DNA of 50,254 nt, taken from Actinoplanes nipponensis. Lineage in GTDB: Bacteria; Actinomycetota; Actinomycetes; Mycobacteriales; Micromonosporaceae. The stretch covers positions 1 to 50,254 of the forward strand of contig NZ_BOMQ01000019.1 of NCBI RefSeq assembly GCF_016862275.1, in the 5' to 3' direction. The position numbers and the translations under genes are program-made. Shown here in pieces: positions 31,318 to 45,649 of the stretch. Positions within the stretch are counted from its first letter, which is position 1, and the number at the start of each line of letters is the position of its first letter. A model generated the notes under the pieces. That model saw only the letters and a list, made by a program, of their open reading frames with translations, searched no databases and was not told the DNA's origin.

Positions 31318-31677
31318 ATGAAGTACATGCTGATGATGTTCGGCGACGGCGCCACCATGATGCAGAGCCGCAGCCAGGAGTGGTTCGGCGAGATGATCGC
31401 GTTCATGCAGTCGTTCAACGCCGACCTGGAGAAGTCCGGCGAGCTGGTCGAGGCCCGCGGGTTGGCCGACCCCACCACGGCCCGGACCGTCACCCTGGTC
31501 GACGGCCAGGTCGTCGTCACCGACGGGCCGTTCGCCGAGGCCAAGGAGTCGCTGGCCGGCTACTGGGTGCTCGAGGTGCCCGACGAGCGGCGCGCGATCG
31601 AGCGGGCCGGCGAGGTCGTCGTCTGGGCCGAGCGGGTCGAGCTCCGCGAGGTCCCCGACGGGCCGCCCGAGCAGTGA
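31318..31677 (+). CDS. YCII/DGPF-domain protein
   Basis: A 119-residue single-domain protein of the YCII-related (DGPF) superfamily. It starts MKYMLMMFGDG, has the family's EWFGEMIAFMQSFNADLEKS helix and the eponymous DGPF as VVVTDGPFAEAKE, and ends with a VVWAERVELREV strand. DGPF proteins are the conserved neighbours of ECF42-type sigma factors, exactly as here, where its stop overlaps the sigma gene's GTG start by four bases. They are thought to take part in the sensing or response of that system, but the reaction is unknown. ATG follows GGGAGACTGAGCC. Confidence 0.9.
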   Translation: MKYMLMMFGDGATMMQSRSQEWFGEMIAFMQSFNADLEKSGELVEARGLADPTTARTVTLVDGQVVVTDGPFAEAKESLAGYWVLEVPDERRAIERAGEVVVWAERVELREVPDGPPEQ

Positions 31678-32903
31678 CCACGGACCGGCCCGGGGTCGAG
31701 GGCCTGCTGCGCGAGCTCGCGCCGCAGGTCCTCGGCGTCCTCGTGCGCCGGCACGGCCAGTTCGACGCGGCCGAGGACGCGGTGCAGGAGGCCCTGCTCT
31801 CGGCCGCTGTGCAATGGCCGGTCGAGGGCGTGCCCGACAACCCGCGCTCCTGGCTGCTCACGGTGGCGGGCCGCCGGCTGGTCGACGAGTGGCGCAGCGA
31901 GAGCGCCCGCCGCGCGCGGGAGGAGCGCGTCGCGCTGCTGGAGCCGGCCGAGCCGGGGCCCACAGTGGACCGCGACGACACGCTCACGCTGCTGTTCCTG
32001 TGCTGCCACCCGTCGCTGTCGGCGCCCTCGCAGCTCGCCCTCACGCTGCGCGCGGTCGGTGGCCTGAGCACCGCCGAGATCGCCCGGGCCTTCCTGGTGC
32101 CCGAGGCCACGATGGCCCAGCGGATCAGCCGGGCCAAGCAGCGCATCCGCGGCAGCGGCCTGGGCTTCGAGGCGCCGCCCGAGGCCGAGCGGGCCGACCG
32201 GCTGCGGGTGGTCCGGCAGGTGCTCTACCTGGTCTTCAACGAGGGCTACACCACCAGCGCGGGGCCCGAGCTGCACCGCGCCGACCTCACCGCCGAGGCG
32301 ATCCGGCTGACCCGGATGCTGCACCGGCTGCTGCCCGGCGACGGCGAGACCGCCGGGCTGCTGGCCCTCATGCTGCTCACCGACGCCCGCCGGGCCGCGC
32401 GGACCGACGCGCACGGCGCCCTGGTGCCGCTCGACGAGCAGGACCGCAGCCTGTGGAACGGCGCGGCCGTCGCCGAGGGGGTGGCGCTGATCTCCGGGAC
32501 GCTCGGGCGCGGGCCGCTGGGCCCGTACCAGTTGCAGGCCGCGATCGCCGCGGTGCACGACGAGGCCCGCACCGCGCAGGAGACCGACTGGCCGCAGATC
32601 CTGGCCCTGTACGAGGTGCTCGAGCGGGTCTCGCCCGGCCCGGTGGTCACGCTGAACCGGGCGGTGGCCGTGGCCCGGGCGCGTGGGCCGCTGGCCGGGC
32701 TGGCAGTGCTGGCCGAGCTCGACGGCGACGAGCGGATGGCCGACAACCACCGGCTCGAGTCGGTCCGCGCCCACCTGCTCGAACTGGCCGGGGACCGGGC
32801 GGCCGCGCACGAGGGCTACCTGCGCGCGGCCGCGATGACGGCCAGCCTGCCCGAGCAGCGGTACCTCACGCTGCGCGCGGCGGCGCTGGGAACCCGTACC
32901 TGA
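31674..32903 (+). CDS. ECF42-type RNA polymerase sigma factor
   Basis: A 409-residue sigma factor. Sigma region 2 is visible as LGVLVRRHGQFDAAEDAVQEALLSA (seen in pieces, residues ~18-45) and region 4 as LSTAEIARAFLVPEATMAQRISRAKQRI (~120-150). It extends ~200 residues beyond region 4 with helical, TPR-like repeats: LYLVFNEGYTTSAG, LALMLLTDARRAART, LQAAIAAVHDEA. This extension and the adjacent DGPF gene identify the ECF42 group. ECF42 factors lack a classical anti-sigma factor; the C-terminal extension is believed to control activity. The GTG start is translationally coupled to the YCII gene. Target promoters cannot be predicted here. Confidence 0.9.
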   Translation: MTTDRPGVEGLLRELAPQVLGVLVRRHGQFDAAEDAVQEALLSAAVQWPVEGVPDNPRSWLLTVAGRRLVDEWRSESARRAREERVALLEPAEPGPTVDRDDTLTLLFLCCHPSLSAPSQLALTLRAVGGLSTAEIARAFLVPEATMAQRISRAKQRIRGSGLGFEAPPEAERADRLRVVRQVLYLVFNEGYTTSAGPELHRADLTAEAIRLTRMLHRLLPGDGETAGLLALMLLTDARRAARTDAHGALVPLDEQDRSLWNGAAVAEGVALISGTLGRGPLGPYQLQAAIAAVHDEARTAQETDWPQILALYEVLERVSPGPVVTLNRAVAVARARGPLAGLAVLAELDGDERMADNHRLESVRAHLLELAGDRAAAHEGYLRAAAMTASLPEQRYLTLRAAALGTRT

Positions 32904-32944
32904 TCCGAACATGGACCCGGCGCCCGGACGGGCATGATGGTGCG

Positions 32945-33634
32945 GTGAGCGACGCGGGCGGCAAGGGCCTGATCCTGCTGGTGGAGGACGAGCGGCCGAT
33001 CGCCGACCTGGTCCGGCTCTACCTGAGCCGGGACGGGTTCGGCGTGCACGTCGAGCACGACGGCCCGGCCGGGCTCGCGGCGGCCCGGCGGCTGCGGCCG
33101 GTCGCGTGCGTGCTGGACATCGCGCTGCCCGGGATGGAGGGCACGGAGATCTGCCGCCGCCTGCGCGACGAGGGGGACTGGACGCCCGTCGTGTTCCTCA
33201 CCGCCCGCGACGACGAGGTGGACCGGATCCTCGGCCTCGAGCTCGGCGGCGACGACTACCTCACCAAGCCGTTCAGCCCGCGGGAGCTGGTGGCGCGGGT
33301 CCGGGCCCTGCTGCGCCGCGCCGCCGGGCCGCCCGACGGGGGCCGGGTCCGGACGCTGGGGCCGCTCCAGCTCGACTCCGGCCGGCACCTGGTGACCGTG
33401 GACGGCGCGCCGCTGACGCTCACCCCGACCGAGTTCGATCTGCTCGCCCATCTGCTCGGCCGCCCGGGCCGGGTCTTCACCCGCGAGGAGCTGCTGGCCA
33501 GCGTCTGGGGGTACGCCTCGCCGGCCGGCACCCGTACCGTCGACGTGCACGTGGCCCAGGTCCGGGCGAAGCTCGGGCCGGCCGCCCACCTGATCCGCAC
33601 GGTCCGCGGGGTCGGCTACACCGCCGATGCGTAG
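32945..33634 (+). CDS. OmpR-family response regulator
   Basis: A 229-residue two-component response regulator. The receiver has the acidic pair in LVEDERP (14-15), phospho-acceptor Asp58 in CVLDIALPG, Thr86 in FLTARDD and Lys108 in YLTKPFSP. The C-terminal winged helix of the OmpR/PhoB type runs from ~130 to 229 with LTPTEFDLLAHLLGRPGRVFTR and IRTVRGVGYTADA. GTG 32945 is the start; a nearby ATG pair is out of frame. It overlaps the histidine kinase by 8 bp (ATGCGTAG). With the kinase and the downstream lipoprotein it forms a three-gene unit ending in a strong hairpin. Confidence 0.93.
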   Translation: MSDAGGKGLILLVEDERPIADLVRLYLSRDGFGVHVEHDGPAGLAAARRLRPVACVLDIALPGMEGTEICRRLRDEGDWTPVVFLTARDDEVDRILGLELGGDDYLTKPFSPRELVARVRALLRRAAGPPDGGRVRTLGPLQLDSGRHLVTVDGAPLTLTPTEFDLLAHLLGRPGRVFTREELLASVWGYASPAGTRTVDVHVAQVRAKLGPAAHLIRTVRGVGYTADA

Positions 33635-34976
33635 GTTCCTCGGCACCCTCAGCGGCCGGACCGTGCTGGTCACCGCGGCCACCGCCGTCGTCGCCGTCAT
33701 CATCACGGCCCTGGTCGCGCTCCCCGTCGCCGTGCGCTCGACCAACAACGCCGCCCGCGACGAGCTGCGGGAGAAATCCGCGCTCGCGGTGGAGCTGCTC
33801 ACCACGGAACGTCAGGTGGCCCGCGAGCGGATCGTCGCCCGGCTGCGGGCCGACGGCGTCGACGTCTACCTGATCCGGCGGGGCACGGTCGACCGGGCCG
33901 GCCTGCCGGACCGGGTGATCACCCAGGTCGCCGGCGGCGCGAGCGTCGACACCCGGGGCGTCGTCGGCGGGCGCACGGTGCTGATCGTCGGCCGGCCATT
34001 GCGCGGCAACACCAGCGGGGTGGTGCTGACCCGCGACGTCGCGTCCGGCACGGCCGCCCGGTTGCTGGGCGGAGTGTGGGTCGCTCTGCTCGCCGGCCTG
34101 CTCGGTGGCGTCCTCGCCGGGGCGCTGCTGGCCCGCTTCATCGCCCGGCCGCTGCGGCAGGCGGCGGTGGCGGCGGGCCGGCTGTCGGCCGGGGACCGGT
34201 CCGTGCGTCTCGCGGTGCGGCCGCCGGCCGAGGTCGCCGAGCTGGCGGCGGCCCTCAACCAGCTGGGCGCGGCGCTGCAGATCAGCGAGGGCCGGGAGCG
34301 GGACTTCCTGCTGTCGGTGTCGCACGAGCTGCGGACCCCGCTGGCCACGATCCGGGGCTACGCCGAGGCCCTGGCCGACGGCGTGGTCGCCGCCGACGAC
34401 GCGGCCCGGGCCGGGCAGACCATGGTCGCCGAGGCGGACCGGCTCGGCCGGCTGATCTCCGACCTGCTCGTGCTGGCCCGGTTGGAGGCGGCCGACCTGC
34501 CGGTCGACGTCGTGCCGGTGGACCTGGCCGACCTGGCCGGGTCCGCCGCCGAGGCGTGGGCGCCGCGCTGCGGGCCGGACGGCCCCCGGCTGAGCACCGA
34601 GCTGCCCGCCGGGCCCGTCCCGGTGGCCACCGATCCCGGCCGGATCCGCCAGGTCATCGACGGGCTCTGCGAGAACGCCCTGCGGGTGCTGCCGCCCGGC
34701 GCGCCGCTGATCCTCGCGGTGCGGGCCGGTCCGACGGGCGGGGTGCTCGAGATCCGCGACGGCGGGCCGGGCTTCTCCGACGAGGACCTGGCGGTGGCGT
34801 TCCAGCGCGGCGCGTTGCAGGCCCGCTACCGGGGCGTACGGCCCACCGGCAGCGGGCTCGGGCTGGCCCTGGCCGCCCGGCTGGTCGGGCGGCTCGGCGG
34901 CGCCATCACGGCCGGGCACGCCCCGGAGGGCGGCGCGATGTTCACCGTCACCCTGCCTTACCCAACCCGAACATGA
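33627..34976 (+). CDS. Sensor histidine kinase
   Basis: A 449-residue membrane sensor kinase. Helix 1 is at ~12-36 and helix 2 at ~140-165, enclosing an extracellular sensor loop of about 100 residues. A HAMP linker follows (ARPLRQAAVAAGRLSAGD). HisKA has the phospho-accepting His233 in VSHELRTPLATIRGYAEAL. The HATPase domain has the N box CENALRVLPP, G1 RDGGPGFSDEDL and G2 GSGLGLALAARLVGRLGG, so the enzyme looks intact. It phosphorylates the adjacent OmpR-type regulator. The stimulus is unknown; the downstream lipoprotein could be a target or an accessory sensor. Confidence 0.93.
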   Translation: MRRFLGTLSGRTVLVTAATAVVAVIITALVALPVAVRSTNNAARDELREKSALAVELLTTERQVARERIVARLRADGVDVYLIRRGTVDRAGLPDRVITQVAGGASVDTRGVVGGRTVLIVGRPLRGNTSGVVLTRDVASGTAARLLGGVWVALLAGLLGGVLAGALLARFIARPLRQAAVAAGRLSAGDRSVRLAVRPPAEVAELAAALNQLGAALQISEGRERDFLLSVSHELRTPLATIRGYAEALADGVVAADDAARAGQTMVAEADRLGRLISDLLVLARLEAADLPVDVVPVDLADLAGSAAEAWAPRCGPDGPRLSTELPAGPVPVATDPGRIRQVIDGLCENALRVLPPGAPLILAVRAGPTGGVLEIRDGGPGFSDEDLAVAFQRGALQARYRGVRPTGSGLGLALAARLVGRLGGAITAGHAPEGGAMFTVTLPYPTRT

Positions 34977-35017
34977 CGCTGATCCGGTTCGAGCACGGCG
35001 CGGGCAGGCTCGACGCC

Positions 35018-35521
35018 ATGACACGAACCCGAATCGCGCTGACCCTGACCACCGTGAGCCTGGCCGGCCTGCTCGCCCTGAGCGGCTGCGGCGGCGGCGC
35101 GGCGCCCGTGGATCTCGCGGGTGAGGCCTCCGCGCTGACCGCCGTCGGCCTGACGACCGGACTGGAAGCCGACCCCGCGCCCTCCGCCTCGGCCGAGCCC
35201 GGCGCCAAGGGACGCAAGCATCCCGGTGTCCGCCGGTACCTCCGCAAGAACACCCTGCACGGGGAGATGACGGTGCAGGGCAAGGACGGCGTACGGACGG
35301 TGGCCGTGCAGCGCGGCACGGTCACCGCCGTGGACGCCACGACCGTGAGCGTCAAGTCGGCCGACGGCTTCGCCCAGACCTGGACCTTCGGCGACAAGCT
35401 GCGCGTCGTGCAGGACAAGAAGACCGTCGCGACCACCGCGATCAGGACCGGCGCGGAGGTCGGCGTGGCCGGGGCCAAGGACGGCGACAAGAGCGTCGCC
35501 CGCCTGGTCGTCCTCCCCTGA
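35018..35521 (+). CDS. Small lipoprotein downstream of a two-component system
   Basis: A 167-residue predicted lipoprotein: TRTRIAL start, hydrophobic core and lipobox LALSGC with Cys24. The mature part has a charged stretch (AKGRKHPGVRRYLRKNTLHGE) then a beta-rich domain with repeated Val/Thr strands (GTVTAVDATTVSVKSADGF, TWTFGDKLRVVQD), which resembles DUF5666-type OB-like domains. It lies 41 bp after the histidine kinase on the same strand and ends just before the terminator, so it is probably part of that operon and may be the output or periplasmic partner. I cannot assign a function. Confidence 0.82.
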   Translation: MTRTRIALTLTTVSLAGLLALSGCGGGAAPVDLAGEASALTAVGLTTGLEADPAPSASAEPGAKGRKHPGVRRYLRKNTLHGEMTVQGKDGVRTVAVQRGTVTAVDATTVSVKSADGFAQTWTFGDKLRVVQDKKTVATTAIRTGAEVGVAGAKDGDKSVARLVVLP

Positions 35522-35536
35522 CCCGGCCGTGGAGTC

Positions 35537-35570
35537 CAGGGCCCGCGCTCGTCGCCGAGCGCGGGCCCTG
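35537..35570 (+). terminator. Strong hairpin terminator
   Basis: A perfect 15-bp stem (CAGGGCCCGCGCTCG and its complement) encloses a TCGC tetraloop, 15 bp after the lipoprotein stop. The 3' flank is C-rich with only scattered T, so it may act as an I-shaped actinobacterial terminator and could serve the convergent DUF5995 gene too. Confidence 0.85.
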
Positions 35571-35604
35571 TCCCCGCCCCCTCTTCAATAAGGTCTGTGC
35601 CGGC

Positions 35605-36378
35605 TCACTGCAGGAGGGCGCCCATCGGCGACATCAGCAGCTTGCCGAAGGCCTCGGCGGTGCCGTCCAGGCGCGCCCGCTCCCGGCCGAGGGCCGGCAG
35701 GTCATGGCGTACGCACCAGAGCTTCTGCGAGTTGCGCCAGGCCACGTTGCGGGTGTACTCGATCAGCCCGCCCTGCCACCAGTCGTCCAGGTCGCCGTTC
35801 ATCGTGTCGATGATCAGCTGCCACTTCTCCAGGAAGCCGCGGCGCAGCCCCGGGATGGACTCCGCGAAGATGTCGTTGATCTGCAGGTAGTCGTGGTGCT
35901 GGTCGCTGTCGTCGACCGGGTCCGAGCCCAGGTGGTCGAAGGTCGTCACGAGCGCGAACGGCAGGTCGTAGTTGATGTGGGCGTTCACCCCGGCCGCGGC
36001 GGACGGCAACGGGCGCGCGTCCGGGCCGGGGATCCGGTGGAACAGCACGGACCAGGCCCGCGGGCAGCCGGCGCTGGCGTCCGACCACTGGCGCAGGGCG
36101 TCGAAGTAGCGGGCGGCGAACTCCACGTCGAGGCGGGACAGGAACGCCGGGTCGGCGAACCGGCCCGCGTACAGGCGCTCGAGCACGCTGGTCGTGATGG
36201 TCAGGTAGAGCTTGTTGAAGTCGGCGAGCGGGTTGCTGTCCAGCAGCGGCGGCACCCGGTCCAGCACGTCCTGGAGCTTGGTGAGCTGGTCGACCACCGC
36301 CGGTACGTCATCGGGGTGACCGGCCAGCACGTCGGCCATGTCCTGTTGCACAGGTCCCCAGACGGAATCGGTGATCAT
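35605..36378 (-). CDS. DUF5995 family protein
   Basis: A 257-residue cytoplasmic protein I recognise as DUF5995. Typical features are FNKLYLTITTSVLERLYAGRF in the first third, the central NAHINYDLPFALVTTFDHLG and a helical C-terminus with WWQGGLIEYTRNVAWRNSQK. The AHINYDLP region with conserved His, Asn and Asp could be a metal or catalytic site, but no activity is known to me. It is all-helical in appearance, without a signal peptide. ATG at 36378 has GGAGG six bases upstream; an in-frame GTG five codons earlier is less likely. The next minus-strand gene upstream is not obviously linked. The gap 36379-36549 shows nothing recognisable. Confidence 0.82.
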   Translation of the reverse strand: MITDSVWGPVQQDMADVLAGHPDDVPAVVDQLTKLQDVLDRVPPLLDSNPLADFNKLYLTITTSVLERLYAGRFADPAFLSRLDVEFAARYFDALRQWSDASAGCPRAWSVLFHRIPGPDARPLPSAAAGVNAHINYDLPFALVTTFDHLGSDPVDDSDQHHDYLQINDIFAESIPGLRRGFLEKWQLIIDTMNGDLDDWWQGGLIEYTRNVAWRNSQKLWCVRHDLPALGRERARLDGTAEAFGKLLMSPMGALLQ

Positions 36379-36549
36379 TGCGGTCCTCCACACGCGGAAA
36401 CTCCTGGCGGAGGTCCTCCAGCACCGCCCGGCGGCCCGTGGTGCCGGCCGGCCGGGCGGTGCTCCCCCGAACGAGAGTCAGCCTTTCAGCCGGAGCCGGT
36501 GCGGGGATCGGTAGAACGACGTATTCCGGGTACGTAGATAACGGTAAGG

Positions 36550-39402
36550 TCACGCCGCGCGCAGGAAGACCCGGCTCGCCTGCACCCGGGTGCGCACCTG
36601 GAGCTTGTCGAAGATGTGCCCGACGTGCACGCCGACGGTCCGCTCGCTGATGAACAGCGCCTGGCCGATCTCCCGGTTGGTCAGCCCCTCGGCCACCGCG
36701 GCCAGCACCTCGCGCTCGCGGTCGGTCAGCGCGCCGAGCTCGTCGCCGGTCTCGTGACCCGGCATCGGCATCGGCACCGTGTCCTCGTCGCCGCTGAGGG
36801 CCACCTTGGCCCGGGCCGCCACCGCGGTGATCTCGGCGGCGAGCGGGTTGGCGCCCATCGTGCGGGTGGTCGCGTACGCCTCGCGCAGCGCCATCGTGGC
36901 CGCCGCCCGCCCCCGGTGCGAACGGCCCGGCCGGCGGGCGAAGGACGCCTCGGCCTGCCGCAGCCGGGAGTACGCCGCCGGGTAGGGCTGCTTGCGCCGG
37001 TCCCACGCCGCCGCCGCGCGGGCCCACAGCTCCGGGTCGTTGCGCTCGTCGATGCGGCTCTGCTCGGCCGCGCACAGGTCCAGGTAGCCGTCGACCACGG
37101 CGCGGACCGGCGGGGCGGCGTTGCCCGCGCCCCGGGCCATCCGCTCCACCACGGCCTGCAGCCGGCGCACCGCGGCCGGATCCACCGGCACCTTGCCCCC
37201 GGCCTGCGCCTCGGCCTCGGCCCGCAACCCGTGCCAGGCCAGCACGCCCAGCAGCACCAGGTCGTCGGAGCGGGTCTCGGTCAGGCCGCGCTGCACGGCC
37301 GCCCGCGCCTCCGCGTGCCGGCCCTGCCACATGGCCAGCCCGGCCCGCAGGGTCAGCATCGGCAGCACGTGCCGGGCGCCCCCGCCGGCCAGGATCGTGG
37401 CCACCGCGTCCAGGTCCCGGTCGGCCTGCGCCACGTCGCCGAAGCCGACCCACAGCCGGCACCGGGCCAGCAGCAGCTCGACCGCGTCGGCGCCGGACGG
37501 GCGGTGCCGCATCGCCGCGTCGAGCACCTTCTCCGCCTCGGCCCAGTCGCCGATGCGGAACAGCCCGTTGCCCGCGATCGCCAGCAGCCGAGTCTGGTAC
37601 GTGCGTCCGAGCCCGATCGAGGCCAGCTTCTCCGCGCCCCGGCGGGCCACCAGCACGCCCTCCTCGACGCTGTTCAGCGGCCCGGTGAGCAGCTCGGCCA
37701 GGTGCAGGTAGGCGCAGCCGATGTCGTCCGGGTGCCCGGCCCGCTCGGCGATCTCCACGGCCTGCCGGATGACCGCCAGCCCCGCGTCCGGGTCCTCGCG
37801 GAAGGCCAGGCTGAAGCCCAGCGCCGCGCTGGCCCGGACCAGGTCGGCGGTCGAGCCGTCGGCCCTCTCGGCCAGCTCCAGCGCCTCCCGGGCGCGCACC
37901 CCCGCGTCGGCGTACCGGCCCAGGTGGACCAGCAGCTCGGCCAGGTGCGCGGCGGCGGTGGCCTGCTCCGCCGAGGTGCACTCGGCGAACGCCAGCGCCC
38001 GCTCGTACTCGATCTCCGCGGTCGCCGACCGGCCGGCCGCGGCCAGGTACCGGGCCCGGCGCAGGTGGATCTCGCAGGCCCCCGGGCCGTCCGGGCGGGC
38101 GGCCAGCTCCTCCAGCCGGGTCAGCGCCCGCTGGTGCTCGCCGCAGCGGTGCGCCGACTCCGCGGCGTGCGCCAGCAGGTCGGTGCGCTCGGGCGCCTCG
38201 TCGCAGCCCAGCTCCAGCGCCATGCTCCAGTAGCGGTGCGCCTCGGCGAAGCCGTAGAGCTGCTCGGCCGTCCGGGCGGCGGCGACGACCGACGGCATGG
38301 CCCGGGCCGGCTCGCCCGCCTGGCGCCAGTGGTGGGCCAGCCGCGCGTGGTCGACGGCCGACGGGGCGGCCTCCAGGGCCTCGGCGTACCGGCGGTGCCG
38401 GGCGGCGTGCTCGGCGGGCAGCACCTCGTGCTCGAGCACCTCGGCGACGACCTGGTGGCGCAGCCGGTAACCGTCGGCGGCGCTGGTCACGAAGCGGTGT
38501 GCGACCGCGGCCCGGACCGCCTCGATCAGCTCGGCCTCCGGCAGCGGCAGGACCCGCGCCAGCAGGGCGTGCTCGACCGGCTCGACGCCCGCGGCGACGG
38601 CGTGCACCACGTCGTGGGCGTGCTGCGGCAGCTCGTCGACCCGGGACAGGAAGATCTCGCGCAGCGTGTCGGACAACTCCACCCGGCCGTCGCGCAGGTC
38701 GCGGGAGAGCTCCTCGACCACGAACGGGTTGCCGCCGCTGCGCTTGTAGACCCGGTCCGCGTCCTCCGGCGCGACGTCCTGGCCGGCGATCGCGGCGACC
38801 AGCTCGCGGGTCGCGTCGCGGTCGAGCGGGGCCAGGTCGAGCACGCGTACCGAGCGCAACCGGCGCAACTCGGCGAGCACGCGGCGTAACGGGTGCGAGC
38901 CGTGCAGCGACTCCGAGCGGACCGCCGCCAGCACCGACAGGTTGATCTCGCCGAGCCCGGCGAGCAGGTAGAGCAGCAGTTGCCGGGTGCTGCGGTCGGC
39001 CCACTGGAGATCGTCGAGGACGAGCAGCAGCCGGCGGCCCTGGGCCAGCGAGCGCAGCTGCTGGGACACCCGCTCGAGCAGCACGCCGGCGCCGTCCTGG
39101 TTGGCGGCGGCGTCCACCGGGCCGGTGTCGGTCTGCACCCCGGCGCGGCGCAGCGCCTGCAGGACCGGGTGCAGGGGGGAGGCGTCGCCGATGTCCAGGC
39201 AGGTGCCGGACAGCACGGCGGCACCCGCGTCACGCAGGGCGTGCGCGGTCTCCCGGAGCAGGCGACTCTTGCCCACCCCGCTCTCGCCGGTGACGAACAC
39301 GGCCGAGGTGCCGCCCGGACCGGCGTCCAGCAGGTCCGTGCGAACTGCCGTCAAAGTGCCGGTACGTCCGACAACAGGCGCGTCGTCCCCCTCGCTGGCC
39401 AT
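36550..39402 (-). CDS. LAL-type LuxR transcriptional regulator with AAA ATPase
   Basis: A 950-residue large ATP-binding LuxR regulator. At the N-terminus an AAA_16 ATPase has Walker A GESGVGKS (39-46) and Walker B LLLVLDDLQWADRST, then RSGGNPFVVEELSRDL typical of these STAND-like ATPases. A long middle of TPR-like helices follows (EYERALAFAE, EALELAERADG). The last ~60 residues form a LuxR helix-turn-helix with LTDREREVLAAVAEG, NREIGQALFISERTV and HIFDKLQVRTRVQ. Such proteins are signal-dependent activators, often of sugar or secondary-metabolite genes. ATG at 39402 was chosen over an upstream GTG. It is divergent from the nucleotidyl cyclase gene with 170 bp between. Confidence 0.9.
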   Translation of the reverse strand: MASEGDDAPVVGRTGTLTAVRTDLLDAGPGGTSAVFVTGESGVGKSRLLRETAHALRDAGAAVLSGTCLDIGDASPLHPVLQALRRAGVQTDTGPVDAAANQDGAGVLLERVSQQLRSLAQGRRLLLVLDDLQWADRSTRQLLLYLLAGLGEINLSVLAAVRSESLHGSHPLRRVLAELRRLRSVRVLDLAPLDRDATRELVAAIAGQDVAPEDADRVYKRSGGNPFVVEELSRDLRDGRVELSDTLREIFLSRVDELPQHAHDVVHAVAAGVEPVEHALLARVLPLPEAELIEAVRAAVAHRFVTSAADGYRLRHQVVAEVLEHEVLPAEHAARHRRYAEALEAAPSAVDHARLAHHWRQAGEPARAMPSVVAAARTAEQLYGFAEAHRYWSMALELGCDEAPERTDLLAHAAESAHRCGEHQRALTRLEELAARPDGPGACEIHLRRARYLAAAGRSATAEIEYERALAFAECTSAEQATAAAHLAELLVHLGRYADAGVRAREALELAERADGSTADLVRASAALGFSLAFREDPDAGLAVIRQAVEIAERAGHPDDIGCAYLHLAELLTGPLNSVEEGVLVARRGAEKLASIGLGRTYQTRLLAIAGNGLFRIGDWAEAEKVLDAAMRHRPSGADAVELLLARCRLWVGFGDVAQADRDLDAVATILAGGGARHVLPMLTLRAGLAMWQGRHAEARAAVQRGLTETRSDDLVLLGVLAWHGLRAEAEAQAGGKVPVDPAAVRRLQAVVERMARGAGNAAPPVRAVVDGYLDLCAAEQSRIDERNDPELWARAAAAWDRRKQPYPAAYSRLRQAEASFARRPGRSHRGRAAATMALREAYATTRTMGANPLAAEITAVAARAKVALSGDEDTVPMPMPGHETGDELGALTDREREVLAAVAEGLTNREIGQALFISERTVGVHVGHIFDKLQVRTRVQASRVFLRAA

Positions 39403-39572
39403 GCGTGGCAGCCTAGTGCCGATCCGGGTAGCACGTTCTCGTCGGTTCGGACTGTTCTGCGTCACAAATTCGACGCCGCGCCCCCTGTCACAGATACGTC
39501 ATTCTGCGGATCCGCTGTATCACCGCGGCTGGCACCGTACTCCTCGCCAATGCGGCGAAGGGGTGTGGAGCA

Positions 39573-40205
39573 ATGAACGCAATGACGGCCGGCCTTCGGT
39601 GCCGGAGACAGACAGTGACCGTGCTGTTCGTCGACATCGTGGGATTCACCAGCATCGTCGACGAGCTGGACTGCGCCGACGTGCGGGACCTCCAGATGGA
39701 CTACTTCGCGGTCGTGTCGGCCCAGGTGCGGGCCGCGGGCGGCGTGGTGGAGAAGTTCATCGGGGACGCGGTCATGGCGGTCTTCGGGGTGGCCGGGCCC
39801 GGCGCCGGCGCGCCGGACGAGGTGAGCTGCGCGGCGGCCGGAGCGGTGCGGGCGGGCCTGCGGATCCAGGAGGCGCTGCGGGGGCGTCTTCTGGCCGGCC
39901 GGTTCCCGGTCCGCACCCGGGTCGGGCTGGCCACCGGCGACGCCATCGTCGACCTGGAGCAGACCCGCGACGGCGGGTACGGGATGGTCAGCGGCAGCGT
40001 GGTGAGCACGGCGGCGCGGCTGCAGGCGTACGCGCCGCACGACACGGTGGTGGTGTGCGCGGCCACCCGGGCGGTCACCGACCTCGCGGTGGCGTACCAG
40101 GAGATGCCGCCGGTCTCGGTGGCGGGCAAGTCGGCGCCCGTGGAGCTGTCCCGGGCGCTGCACCCGCAGGTCAACGCGGCCGGTGCCCTGCAGACCTGCG
40201 GCTGA
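39573..40205 (+). CDS. Class III nucleotidyl cyclase domain protein
   Basis: A 210-residue protein consisting almost only of a class III cyclase catalytic domain. Metal-binding Asp21 (FVDIVGFTS) and Asp65 (KFIGDAVMAVFG) and substrate-selecting Lys61 are present. The transition-state motif, normally VNxAxR, reads VSTAAR (144-149): Arg149 is kept but the Asn is Ser145, and the second purine-selecting residue appears to be Met138. The enzyme may be weak or have altered nucleotide choice. It has no membrane or sensor domain, so it should be cytoplasmic and dimeric. The next gene, 69 bp downstream, encodes a GGDEF protein, so two second-messenger domains are neighbours. Confidence 0.87.
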   Translation: MNAMTAGLRCRRQTVTVLFVDIVGFTSIVDELDCADVRDLQMDYFAVVSAQVRAAGGVVEKFIGDAVMAVFGVAGPGAGAPDEVSCAAAGAVRAGLRIQEALRGRLLAGRFPVRTRVGLATGDAIVDLEQTRDGGYGMVSGSVVSTAARLQAYAPHDTVVVCAATRAVTDLAVAYQEMPPVSVAGKSAPVELSRALHPQVNAAGALQTCG

Positions 40206-40274
40206 GCCGGGCGCCCGGCGGATCGGGCCCGGGCCAATCCTTCAGCGGGACCGACCCGGGCCGATAGAGGCAGC

Positions 40275-45542
<5,268 letters not shown>

Positions 45543-45617
45543 TCGTGTGTTATCGGGGGCCGGTCACGGTCGGCCTGACGAAAGTCGTCGGAGGTGCCCG
45601 GTAGGCTCGCCGCGTCG

Positions 45618-45646
45618 TTGACAGCTGCCACTGCCGGGAGTAATAC
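45618..45646 (+). promoter_or_regulatory. Strong sigma70-like promoter abutting the topoisomerase start codon
   Basis: Consensus TTGACA (45618-45623), a 17-bp spacer and TAATAC (45641-45646) stand immediately before the GTG at 45650. The distance from the -10 to the start codon is only three bases, which would give a leaderless or almost leaderless message. GGGAG inside the spacer could alternatively serve as a ribosome-binding site for transcripts starting further upstream. The rest of 45543-45649 shows only a weak short hairpin. Confidence 0.6.
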
Positions 45647-45649
45647 CTC

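Noticed and set aside
45550..45580. Possible terminator hairpin (GGCCG/CGGCC) after the GGDEF gene
   Set aside because: Only a 5-bp stem with an 8-base loop and no T run; not better than chance at this base composition.
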